Below are positions 31,288 to 39,926 of a stretch of 64,000 nt of DNA, piece after piece. Positions within the stretch are counted from its first letter, which is position 1, and each line of letters begins with the position of its first letter. Under the pieces are notes generated by a model. The model was not told the DNA's origin, searched no databases, and saw only the letters and a program-made list of their open reading frames with translations. The stretch comes from Lentisphaerota bacterium (lineage in GTDB: Bacteria; Verrucomicrobiota; Lentisphaeria; Oligosphaerales; JABHEG01). The position numbers and the translations under genes are program-made. The stretch covers positions 47,986 to 111,985 of the forward strand of contig JABHEG010000133.1 in assembly GCA_018676675.1 (NCBI GenBank), read 5' to 3'.

Positions 31288-34200
31288 ATGGTTGCTCCCC
31301 AGTGCATTTTCGAGTTTGGGAGGCGTCTTGCCTCCGCGATCGCTGTCGTGGCGGCTTGCGGTCTTGGTGCGGCTCCGTTGACCGATGAAGACTTGCACGG
31401 CCCTGTCTTCCGCCCGTCATACATTGAGCGTGCGGTTCCTGAGCGGACCGTTCCCGAGTATGGCCAGGTTGATCGGCCTTACACGGCCACTGATCTCAAG
31501 CGAGACTGGCGGGATGGGCTGCGGTCTCTGCGGGCTGCCGGCGACGAGGCGCAGAAGAAGGGCACGACAGGGGACCTCTCGACGGAGGGACTGGCGGCAG
31601 ACTACCGGGAAATAACGGCCGGGCTCGCGACCGTGGACGTCAGTGACATTGTTCAATCAAAGATGGTGGCTTGTGGTCCTACCGCCATCCCGTTTCTCTA
31701 CCATCCGGTTAAAGGTCTGATCGGGGTCGCCGGGCGGGTCGGGAAGGGGCGCTTTGCCCTGCTGGGGCACAACGGGATTCTGCATCGTGCCGGTTCCGGC
31801 CGCGAAGGCTTGGATGCACTTCTCCTCAACCTCGCGCGTTGGTGTGGGGGGGAAGAGCGACCGGTGATTGGTGTCCTGACTGAGGAGAAAGAGGTCATCT
31901 CCGACCCTTTCCGCGGCAAGGTTGGGCCGCTCGCCGATCTGTTCCGCGAGCGCGGCATGTCGGTTCGGGCGACCGCATTCAGTGGCCTCGACGATGTCGA
32001 TGTGCTCTTCTTCCGCAACTCGAATACACTCAGCCCTGCACAGGTTGGTCTGCTGAAAGTCTTCGTGGAAAGCGGCAAGGGTTTCGTGGTAGCGGATACG
32101 TCCTGGGCGTTGATGACGTCCTTCGACGACTACCCGATCCACGCCATCACCCGGGCGTCGGGCGTGTTCTTCACGAAGCAGGAGTCGTGGTCTAAGCCCG
32201 GAAACTGCGCGATTCCCGGTCAGCCCAATCTCTTGCTGAATCTGTGGTATTCCTCCTCCCGTCTTCGGGAGCTCCTTGACTCCGGGAGTCTGGTCGAGCG
32301 TCAACAGGCAGCCAGCGTTCTGGGGACGGCGGCAGGAACTGGGGCCTCCTTTCCTGGTGTGAAGGCGGTTCTGGCCGATCTCAACCTGAAACGTGGTCTG
32401 GTTGAGATCACCACTTCGGACCGTCTCGACAAAGGGAAGCGCCCGTTGGATGCCATGCTTTCCAGACACCAGTGCCGGATGCTCCGGGCATTGCCGGCGG
32501 AGGACGTTCCCGCCCACCCTTCTGCGGGGAATTGGCCCGGTTTGCCGGCCCCGGGCGCCGAACGCCTGATCAGGACGCTCGCTCTGGACGGCAACACGCC
32601 ATCTGCGGGCCATGGTCACAATCGAGCCGAGCGACACACCTGGCGGATGACGGGGCTGTATGCCGCACCGGGTGAGATTGTGACGGTTGAGATTCCCCCG
32701 GTCCTGGTTGACAGAGACCTTCAGATCCAGATCGGTGTCCACGTCGACACGTTGGGGCGCCCAGACGTTATCCGTCGCGTGCCGGAGATTCTCGTGCGCA
32801 AGCCGCTGACAGGTGCGGTTACCCGCGTGGCCAGCGCGTTCGGTGGCCTGGTAGCCGTCCTCGTGCCGCCCGATTCCTCGTTGGGTGGGTTTGAGGCCAC
32901 CATCAGCGGGGCGATAGAGGCTCCGTTCTATGTTCACGGGAAGACGGCGTTGACTGAATGGCAAAGGACGCGTCGCCATGCCCCGGGAGCATGGGGCTAT
33001 GTCGCCTGTCCCGGGATCATATTCTTCGTCTCCCGTGCGGATCTGGGGACCCTCGACCGCCCCGACCATGTGATGCGCCATTGGGAGACCACCATCGATC
33101 TGATGGACCGTCTCGCCGGGATGCACGGTCAGCGTCGGCGTCCGGAACTGGCTGTTCCGGATATTCAGATCAGCTACGGTGGGGCGTATGCCGGGTATCC
33201 ATATGTGACGGGGTGGTCAGGAAGGACGTTCATCAGCCCGAACACGATCGCGAACGGGTCCTGGGGGGACTATCACGAGCTTGGGCACACCTACCAGGCG
33301 GCGCATCTCGGCAACTTTAAGTTCGTCAATGGTGAGGTGGACGTCAACTGGTATCCGTTCTACGTCTGTGAGAAGCTGCACGGGCGCCCCGACTGGAACC
33401 AACGGGATTGGCCGCACAGCACGGTCAACCCGGAGAACCGTATCAAAGGTGCAGCCGAGATTCTTGCAGGCGTGGGTGATGGCAGCCGCCATTGGGACGG
33501 ACGTGAATGGCACATGGGGCTATATGACTTTTACTGGCAGCTCAAGAACGCCTTTGGCTGGGAGCTCTTTGAGGCGGTGAACGGACGCATGTATGCGCAT
33601 GCCCAGACGCTCGAGAAGCCAGCCCTCCCGTTTGAGGACAAGCGCAATCTATGGCTGCGCTGGGCGTGCGAAGCATCGGGGCACAATCTGGTTCCTTACT
33701 TTGAGGCCTGGGGGCACAAGGGCATTGGCGATGAGATCCGTCGCGCATCGGCCAAACTGCCCGTGTGGACCGGTAACCGGGCGCCGAACGCCCTGGCCGT
33801 GGACGGTTTGCCCTCTTCGCTTCCGGAGGATGCGCCTTCCGGGGAACTCGTCTGTCGCCTGTCCGCCATCGATTCTGATCCAGGGAACCGGATCCGCTAC
33901 CTGATCACCGCCGGGAACGAGGACGGTGCGTTCGCCCTGAACCAGGCGACCGGCCACTTGCGGGTGCTTGGCTTGGATTTCGAACGGTCCGAGCGTTACG
34001 ACCTGACGCTCGCGGCGGCCGACAGCGCCATCCCGAGCCTGCAAAGCACGAGAACGGTTGTCATCCGCGTTGAGAACCGGGCCGAGCCCCCTGCGTTGAC
34101 AGATCAGGAGATCCATGCGCGTGGGCCGGTGGCTGAAGGGCAGTCCCTCGGGGCAGTGTCGGCCACAGCGGACACGGGCCGAGCCCTCGTTTACGAGCTT

Positions 34201-34863
34201 CTTGGGGAAGGGCAGGCTCCCGCGTTCTCGGTTGATCGGGACACTGGGGGCATCACGGTTGCCGACGTTTCCGCCCTCGGCGCCACCGGGCATGTTGACT
34301 TGCGCATTCGTGTTCATCATCGCGGACGGCCAGCTGAGACGAGTTCAGGCAGAGTTCGTGTCCACTATGGGCTCGTGGCCGGAGCCCGGTGTGAGACTTG
34401 GTTAGGCCTGGATGGCTCGGACGTCGGGTCACTCATCGGGAGCAAGGCGTACCGAGCTGAGCCTGCTCGAGTTGACACGATTGCGGCTCTCGACACACCG
34501 GCTGATTCGGCCGAACGGTACGGGCAGCGTCTTTCTGCCCTTCTGGTTCCCACGGTGACGGGGGACTATACGTTCTGGGTCGCCTCCGATGACGGGAGCG
34601 AACTTCAGTTGAGTGATACATCCTCGACCGACGGACTTCGACGGATCGCCGCTGTGCGAGGCTGGACCGGACGGCATGAGTGGGACAAGCAGAAGGGGCA
34701 GGAGTCAGAGCCTGTTCGACTGGCGGCGGGGCGTCACTACTACGTTCGGGTGTTGCACAAAGAAGGCGGGGGGGGAGACCATTTGGCGGTGGCTTGGCAG
34801 GGCCCGGGAATGGAACGGAAACTCATCGGTGCCGAGAATCTCCTCGTGCCACCATCCCACTAG
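31288..34863 (+). CDS. M60-like metallopeptidase with GATase-like, cadherin-like and PA14 modules
   Basis: A 1191-residue exported protein; GGAGG lies seven bases before the ATG. After a leader come a GATase-like module (about 190-300: VIGVLTEEKEV, VDVLFFRNSNTL, GKGFVVADTSWALM), beta domains, and a peptidase M60-like domain. The zinc motif is HELGHTYQ (His663, Glu664, His667) with Glu683 in NGEVDVN as third ligand. A cadherin-like domain (about 835-960) and a C-terminal PA14 domain (about 1055-1188: TGDYTFWVASDDGSELQL) follow. M60 proteins such as SslE and bacteroidal M60 enzymes cleave mucins and other O-glycoproteins. It heads an operon under the LacI-type operator. Confidence 0.9.
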   Translation: MVAPQCIFEFGRRLASAIAVVAACGLGAAPLTDEDLHGPVFRPSYIERAVPERTVPEYGQVDRPYTATDLKRDWRDGLRSLRAAGDEAQKKGTTGDLSTEGLAADYREITAGLATVDVSDIVQSKMVACGPTAIPFLYHPVKGLIGVAGRVGKGRFALLGHNGILHRAGSGREGLDALLLNLARWCGGEERPVIGVLTEEKEVISDPFRGKVGPLADLFRERGMSVRATAFSGLDDVDVLFFRNSNTLSPAQVGLLKVFVESGKGFVVADTSWALMTSFDDYPIHAITRASGVFFTKQESWSKPGNCAIPGQPNLLLNLWYSSSRLRELLDSGSLVERQQAASVLGTAAGTGASFPGVKAVLADLNLKRGLVEITTSDRLDKGKRPLDAMLSRHQCRMLRALPAEDVPAHPSAGNWPGLPAPGAERLIRTLALDGNTPSAGHGHNRAERHTWRMTGLYAAPGEIVTVEIPPVLVDRDLQIQIGVHVDTLGRPDVIRRVPEILVRKPLTGAVTRVASAFGGLVAVLVPPDSSLGGFEATISGAIEAPFYVHGKTALTEWQRTRRHAPGAWGYVACPGIIFFVSRADLGTLDRPDHVMRHWETTIDLMDRLAGMHGQRRRPELAVPDIQISYGGAYAGYPYVTGWSGRTFISPNTIANGSWGDYHELGHTYQAAHLGNFKFVNGEVDVNWYPFYVCEKLHGRPDWNQRDWPHSTVNPENRIKGAAEILAGVGDGSRHWDGREWHMGLYDFYWQLKNAFGWELFEAVNGRMYAHAQTLEKPALPFEDKRNLWLRWACEASGHNLVPYFEAWGHKGIGDEIRRASAKLPVWTGNRAPNALAVDGLPSSLPEDAPSGELVCRLSAIDSDPGNRIRYLITAGNEDGAFALNQATGHLRVLGLDFERSERYDLTLAAADSAIPSLQSTRTVVIRVENRAEPPALTDQEIHARGPVAEGQSLGAVSATADTGRALVYELLGEGQAPAFSVDRDTGGITVADVSALGATGHVDLRIRVHHRGRPAETSSGRVRVHYGLVAGARCETWLGLDGSDVGSLIGSKAYRAEPARVDTIAALDTPADSAERYGQRLSALLVPTVTGDYTFWVASDDGSELQLSDTSSTDGLRRIAAVRGWTGRHEWDKQKGQESEPVRLAAGRHYYVRVLHKEGGGGDHLAVAWQGPGMERKLIGAENLLVPPSH

Positions 34864-34874
34864 AGAGGGAAGCC

Positions 34875-36593
34875 TTGTCTACTACTTGTCTCATTCCCGA
34901 TGACGTCGCTTCTGCCATGGAGCGTGGGGACGCGCTCCCGGCCACGGCCCTTGGGCGCTATCCGCTGCCTGAGCAGACCGTTCCCGGAGACCGGGGAATC
35001 AACGTTCTGCTGGATTTGGCGCACCACTGTTACATGGGGGCCATGTGGGGGCTGGCTGGCCGATTGAACGACAATGGTTTTCGCTGTGTCAGCAGTCACG
35101 CCTGTCTGGACACCGTGCTTCAGCCCGGGGAGGACGTGCTGGTGAGGACTCTTGCCGGGGAGGCCGCGGACGGGAAGAAGGTCCGTCCGTTCATTCAGTG
35201 GCCGAACACCGAGTACAATGTCGTCTTGACGATCCAGGCCGATGCCGGAGGACCGCTTTACACGGATGTCGAGCTCGAGGCCCTCGGTTGTTTCGTTGCC
35301 GAGGGTGGCGGGGTGATCGTTCTTGCCGACATCAACGGCAATGGCAGCGTCCCGGCCTGGGGCAAATCTGAGGACTGGCCGCTGCGCACGCTTCTCAGCC
35401 GCTACGGGGCGGAGATCGAGGGGGCCTGCCAGCGAGGCGATCAGACCGTTCCCGCGTTCGCACTATCCTCCGATTGGGAGGCCGTGTTGACCAGTGACGA
35501 CGGTCGGCCCGTGGCAGCCCGGAAGACGCATGGCCGCGGTCGTCTCGTTCTGGTGGCTTCCCTGTCGATGGTCCACCATCCACTGTGGACCGGCACGGAG
35601 CAAACGGCGGAGCAAAATGCCCTACGGACCGTTCTTCTGACGGAGGCAGTGGAGTGGGCGGCCGGCGGTCGGGAGCCCGTCAGCGGCGAGACGCGGCTCC
35701 CTGATACCCATGGCGGGGCAGGGGGCATCTATCCGGAACGACGGACGTGTTTCGGCAACATCCATGTGTATTACGCGAGCAACCAGCTCGAGTCGGTACT
35801 GCAAACGGTCGAAGTCGAGTATCCGCGGATTCAGCAGCAGATTCTGGACTGGTTACCGTCACCGCTGCCGGCCGACGAGCCCTTATTGATCCTGCTTGGT
35901 GCCGGGACGGGAGGCGGATGGGCCGTCAATGCCTTCTATCCGAAAGAGAATGGCATTATCTCAACGGACGCCCATGGCCTGATCGGGATCTTCGCTCACG
36001 AGTTTGCTCACATCCTCAGCGGGCCGCGGAATGCGTTGGGTGAGGTGGCCGCGAACTGGTTCGACGGCAATCAGGGCGAGGCGCATGCCGGCTTCTTCCA
36101 GGGGCGCATCTGGGGGATGTCGTCGGACAACCACTCCATGCGGGACTGCAACAGTATTTTTGATCACGAGAAGGAACACGGCGTGATTGATCTTGGTGTG
36201 GCCGCCCGCGACGGCTACAAGGCCTATGGTGGCGGCGGACAGGTTTGGCGGAAGCTCTGGTATGTGTGGCAGAAACTGGATGACCGCTACGGGACCACAT
36301 GGTACCCGCGCTGGCGCTGGGTCCAGCACACGCGCTGGCAGGACGCCTCGGAGAAGGCCCTGTCACTCAACGACACGGTTGAGGACATGAGTATCGCGGT
36401 CGGCGAGGATCTCTTCCCGTTCCTCGCTGAACTTGGTACGACGCTCATTCGTGAACGGCTTGAGCGGATTTCGTTTCAGGGCAAGATGATGGAGCTTCCG
36501 GTCGCTCCGTTGGAGGCGACGCCGGCTGGTGACGTCCGGACGGAGCCGATCACTGATTACACCAAACCACTGACTAGGGAGCAGAGCCAATGA
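34875..36593 (+). CDS. Putative zinc metallopeptidase, paralog of the next gene, no export signal
   Basis: The most likely start is TTG at 34875, 11 bp after the previous stop, with GAGAGGGA just upstream, giving 572 residues; an ATG at 34917 is the alternative. An N-terminal GATase-like module (GINVLLDLAHHCYMGAMWGL; LGCFVAEGGGVIVLAD) is followed by HEFAH (His375, Glu376, His379) and a conserved NQGEAHAGFFQG whose Glu lies about 27 residues on, as in gluzincins. The C-terminal part has KLWYVWQKLDDRYG and ends ITDYTKPL. It matches the 36590-38842 protein over nearly its full length but lacks that protein's lipoprotein signal and PA14 domain. I do not recognise a named peptidase family. The stop overlaps the next ATG (ATGA). 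Confidence 0.85.
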   Translation: MSTTCLIPDDVASAMERGDALPATALGRYPLPEQTVPGDRGINVLLDLAHHCYMGAMWGLAGRLNDNGFRCVSSHACLDTVLQPGEDVLVRTLAGEAADGKKVRPFIQWPNTEYNVVLTIQADAGGPLYTDVELEALGCFVAEGGGVIVLADINGNGSVPAWGKSEDWPLRTLLSRYGAEIEGACQRGDQTVPAFALSSDWEAVLTSDDGRPVAARKTHGRGRLVLVASLSMVHHPLWTGTEQTAEQNALRTVLLTEAVEWAAGGREPVSGETRLPDTHGGAGGIYPERRTCFGNIHVYYASNQLESVLQTVEVEYPRIQQQILDWLPSPLPADEPLLILLGAGTGGGWAVNAFYPKENGIISTDAHGLIGIFAHEFAHILSGPRNALGEVAANWFDGNQGEAHAGFFQGRIWGMSSDNHSMRDCNSIFDHEKEHGVIDLGVAARDGYKAYGGGGQVWRKLWYVWQKLDDRYGTTWYPRWRWVQHTRWQDASEKALSLNDTVEDMSIAVGEDLFPFLAELGTTLIRERLERISFQGKMMELPVAPLEATPAGDVRTEPITDYTKPLTREQSQ

Positions 36594-38842
36594 AGACACG
36601 TTATCTGACACTCCTCGCGGTCCTCCTTGCGGGATGCATGACCCTGGTCACGAGATCGGAGCAGGGCGTGCTCCAGGAGGTGTGGTTGCGGGTGCCCGGT
36701 GACCGGGTCGCAGACCTGACGTTTGATGAAAGCCCGACGCGGACCCGGATCGCGGACCGCTTCGATCACAGCGGCTTGGATGACAACTACGGGAGCCGGA
36801 CGTCTGCTCTGGTCGTTCCCCCGCGAACCGGCGATTACACGTTCTGGATTGCGTCTGACGATGGAGGGGAGCTTTGGCTCAGCGTGGACGGCACGCCCGC
36901 GACAAAACGGTTGATCGCCAGGGTTGACGGCTATACCGGGAAGGACCAATGGGACGCGCAGAAGGGGCAGAAGTCGGAGCCCATCTCTCTGACACTTGGG
37001 CAACCTGTCCGCCTGGTCGCACTCCAAAAGGAAGGTGGTGGCGGCGACCACATGTCAGTGGCCTGGGAGGGACCGGGCATCGAGCGCGGGATCATCGAGA
37101 CCCAGTATCTCAGAGTGCCCGAACTCAGCCCGGAGACCGCGGCTGTGATCGCGGCGACCAAGACGGCGGACCGTGAGCTCAAAGCGCTCAAAGAGAAGGC
37201 ATCCGCATTCTGGAAAGCGGGGAAGACTCTCCCGATTGAGTACAGCACCCGGTTTCCCTTTTCCGGTGCTCCGCCTGCGAATGACACGGGGATCAATGTG
37301 TTGGTGGATCAGGCTCACCAGACTCAGTTCGCCGTGCTATGGGGATTGCGGGGGCAGATCGCGGGGCAGGGCTTCCGCGCGTGCAGCAGTGTGGCTTGCC
37401 TGGATTCTGTCCTCAAGCCCGGGGCGAACAGCCGCGTACGCATCCGCGTCGGGGACATGGAACCGTTCGCCTGGTACCCGAATCCGGAATTCAATATTGT
37501 GCTGACATCGCAGCAGGACTCCAAGGCTCAGGTGTACACCCCGGAGGAGCGCCGGGCATTGAGGCGTTTCGTGGAGCAGGGCGGCGGGTTGCTGGTATTG
37601 GGCAATCGGCCCCGTGACGAGGCAGGAGCGGACGCGTGGAGTATGAACACCATGCTGGCTGAGTTCGGGGGAGGTTTTTCGCCCGAACCGGTGACGTTGG
37701 CGGGGCGGACGTTTGCCGGGCTCACACTCGACAGCGCCTGGGATGTCCTCCAGCGAGGGGATGGCGATCGCCCTGTACGCGCACGTCGCGTCTTCGGTAA
37801 GGGGCGGGTCATGATCTGGGAGGCCCGGGATACGCTGTCGCCCGGCAAGAAGGAATCAGACGAGTCCCGGCGGCAGAAGCTCACTGCCCTCAAGGCAAAC
37901 CTGCTCTGGTTGGCTGAGGGCAAGGCCCCGGTCGGCGGACCGGCGCAGTTGCCGCACCTGGGAGGGGTTGGCATTTTCCCCGAGCTGGACCAGCAGATGG
38001 GGTCTGTTGTGGTCTATTATGCGGCCAACCAGTCTGCCGAAGTGATGACGTGCATACGCGACCACATTCCCCAGGCTGCAAAGCAGATTCGGGCATGGCT
38101 GCCATCCAAGACGTTTGAGGAGCCGTACAACATCGTCATCTGTGCCGGTGGTGGTGGTGGATGGGCCATCAACGGCCGCCCCAAAGCTGCAGCCGTTATC
38201 TCCTACGACTCCCTCGGCATTCTCGGCATTTTCGCCCACGAAATGGCGCACACCATGGGTGGGCCCCGGAACACGAGTGATCAGTTGGCCGGGCGATCCC
38301 CGCACCACAACCAGGGCGAGGCGCATGCCGGCTGGTTCCAGGGGAAGATCAGCGCCCAGTTCAGCGGCAAGACGGACCAGGCGAACCGGAACTGCAACCG
38401 TATCCTGGAGCTCGAGAAGAAGAAGGGGCGCCAACTGGATGTGGCAACTGAACACCAGACGCCGGCGGGGCGGGAATTCTGGGGCAAAGGCCCCGAGTGG
38501 ACAAAGCTCTGGTACATTTGGCAGAAGCTCGATGATCGGTACGGTCCGACGTGGTATCCCCGCTGGTACTGGGTCCGGGCCACGCGTTGGGCCGGTGACC
38601 CAGGGCATCAAGAAACGTGGGACGAGATGGTCGAGGACATGAGCATCGCGGTCGGCGAGGACCTGTTCCCGTTCTTCCGTAAGGTTGGGACGACGCTCGA
38701 CCACGATCGGCTTGAGCGCATCGAGTTTCAGGGCAAGATGATGGAGCTCGCCATCGCGCCTCTGAATGCCGGCCCGGCAGGCAACGTCTGTCTCGACCCC
38801 ATCGGGGATTACACCAAGCCCCTTCCATCTACGCGTCAGTAG
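36590..38842 (+). CDS. Lipoprotein with PA14, GATase-like and putative zinc metallopeptidase domains
   Basis: A 750-residue protein beginning with a lipoprotein signal (MKTRYLTLLAVLLAGC), translationally coupled to the preceding paralog. Domains: PA14 (about 25-170; TGDYTFWIASDDGGELWL), a short helical linker, a GATase-like module (about 225-400; GINVLVDQAHQTQFAVLWGL, FVEQGGGLLVLGN), and a metallopeptidase domain with HEMAH (His550, Glu551, His554) and NQGEAHAGWFQG supplying Glu577 as likely third ligand. It ends IGDYTKPL like its paralog. The PA14 domain resembles that of the M60 protein two genes upstream. Expected to be surface-anchored and to act on glycosylated protein; the activity is inferred from motif and context only. 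Confidence 0.88.
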   Translation: MKTRYLTLLAVLLAGCMTLVTRSEQGVLQEVWLRVPGDRVADLTFDESPTRTRIADRFDHSGLDDNYGSRTSALVVPPRTGDYTFWIASDDGGELWLSVDGTPATKRLIARVDGYTGKDQWDAQKGQKSEPISLTLGQPVRLVALQKEGGGGDHMSVAWEGPGIERGIIETQYLRVPELSPETAAVIAATKTADRELKALKEKASAFWKAGKTLPIEYSTRFPFSGAPPANDTGINVLVDQAHQTQFAVLWGLRGQIAGQGFRACSSVACLDSVLKPGANSRVRIRVGDMEPFAWYPNPEFNIVLTSQQDSKAQVYTPEERRALRRFVEQGGGLLVLGNRPRDEAGADAWSMNTMLAEFGGGFSPEPVTLAGRTFAGLTLDSAWDVLQRGDGDRPVRARRVFGKGRVMIWEARDTLSPGKKESDESRRQKLTALKANLLWLAEGKAPVGGPAQLPHLGGVGIFPELDQQMGSVVVYYAANQSAEVMTCIRDHIPQAAKQIRAWLPSKTFEEPYNIVICAGGGGGWAINGRPKAAAVISYDSLGILGIFAHEMAHTMGGPRNTSDQLAGRSPHHNQGEAHAGWFQGKISAQFSGKTDQANRNCNRILELEKKKGRQLDVATEHQTPAGREFWGKGPEWTKLWYIWQKLDDRYGPTWYPRWYWVRATRWAGDPGHQETWDEMVEDMSIAVGEDLFPFFRKVGTTLDHDRLERIEFQGKMMELAIAPLNAGPAGNVCLDPIGDYTKPLPSTRQ

Positions 38843-38882
38843 AGAGATGACTGACCTTGGTCAACGGAGTGATTGAGGCATC

Positions 38883-39641
38883 ATGCACGTGATCACTATG
38901 GACGCGGTTGTCCGAACGGAAACGTGGTTTCCACGACGGTTTGCGGACGCGGAGGAACGCCCTTGGGGCGTGCTCTTCAGCACCCCGGAGATTCCGGATT
39001 CCCACGACGGCAACCACGCTTGCATCCTGCGGTCTGACGTTGATCATCGAGCAGTGGTGACAGAGATCGTCGCGTTCTATGAGGAGCGGCAGGTGACGCC
39101 TCGTGTCTACTACCTGTCGGCCTCAGCGAGTGACCCTCGCCTGGTGGATGCTCTGTTTGCCTCCGGCTTTATGGTTGGTCACCCTAACACGATGCGCGTA
39201 TTCGTGCACCAAGACCGTTCCGTGGCTGAACCAAGTCCGGCTGTGCACGTCCGCTGTCTCAGGGACATTGACGATCGCGTTCTCGCAGCGTTGGCGACTA
39301 TTGAGAATGTGCGTATGGCGAAGGTTCTTCAGCGTCGTCTTGCGCACCCCGATGCGTGGCTCTTTTTGGGGGAGATCGACGGGCAGCCGGCATCCGTGGC
39401 GTTGTTGGAACGGTTCGGGGAAATCTGTCGGGTCGATGAAGTCCACACGGTCAAGCGCCACCGCCGCAGGGGGTGTGCCCGGGCTGTGATCCATGCTCTG
39501 GTTGCCTACCAGGAGGAGCACGCTTCTGGCTCCCTGTATCTGTGGACAGAAAGCCCCGTGGCCGAACAGATCTACGTGGAGGCCGGTTTCAGAGGAGCTG
39601 AGTATTCCCCTGCAAGTTGGGTGGCCTGGCGGGAGGGGTGA
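38883..39641 (+). CDS. GNAT-family N-acetyltransferase
   Basis: A 252-residue cytoplasmic protein. The C-terminal half has the GNAT fold: RVDEVHTVKRHRRRGCARAV gives the acetyl-CoA loop (RRRGCA, a variant of Q/RxxGxG/A) and LYLWTESPVAEQIYVEAGF gives the beta5-alpha4 region. The N-terminal half resembles a degenerate second GNAT domain (ASDPRLVDALFASGF). The acetylated substrate is unknown. It begins 40 bp after the metallopeptidase operon, so read-through from the LacI-controlled promoter is likely. A short hairpin follows the gene. Confidence 0.88.
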   Translation: MHVITMDAVVRTETWFPRRFADAEERPWGVLFSTPEIPDSHDGNHACILRSDVDHRAVVTEIVAFYEERQVTPRVYYLSASASDPRLVDALFASGFMVGHPNTMRVFVHQDRSVAEPSPAVHVRCLRDIDDRVLAALATIENVRMAKVLQRRLAHPDAWLFLGEIDGQPASVALLERFGEICRVDEVHTVKRHRRRGCARAVIHALVAYQEEHASGSLYLWTESPVAEQIYVEAGFRGAEYSPASWVAWREG

Positions 39642-39683
39642 GGAGGAGAGGCCTGGAGCCCCGGTCATCTCGATCGGCTCTCA

Positions 39684-39701
39684 CCGGTTTGGGAAAACCG
39701 G
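39684..39701. terminator. Short perfect hairpin after the GNAT gene
   Basis: CCGGTTT (39684-39690) and AAACCGG (39695-39701) pair across a GGGA loop 42 bp beyond the GNAT stop. It lacks a T-run, so termination efficiency is uncertain. The rest of 39642-39926 is GC-rich with a run of ten G near 39741 and holds no evident gene. Confidence 0.35.
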
Positions 39702-39926
39702 CCTCCAGGAAGACGATACCGAGGCGGCCCCCGGCCGGCCCGGGGGGGGGGACAGTGCTGCGACACCGGTTCCTTTTTGGGGACGAGGCATGTACTGTGT
39801 GGGATGTTTGGCTTGCCTCGAGGGGGAGGCGAGTCGGTGGCCGCCCCTTGCGCTATCTCTGCCGCGGCATGCGAGCCCCACGCCGTCCACATCGACACGA
39901 CCGCCCGAAGACAGGGAGCAACTGGT

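Noticed and set aside
31657..33126. 489-codon minus-strand frame inside the M60 gene
   Set aside because: Shadow frame; the plus strand carries the HELGH zinc motif and continuous domains.
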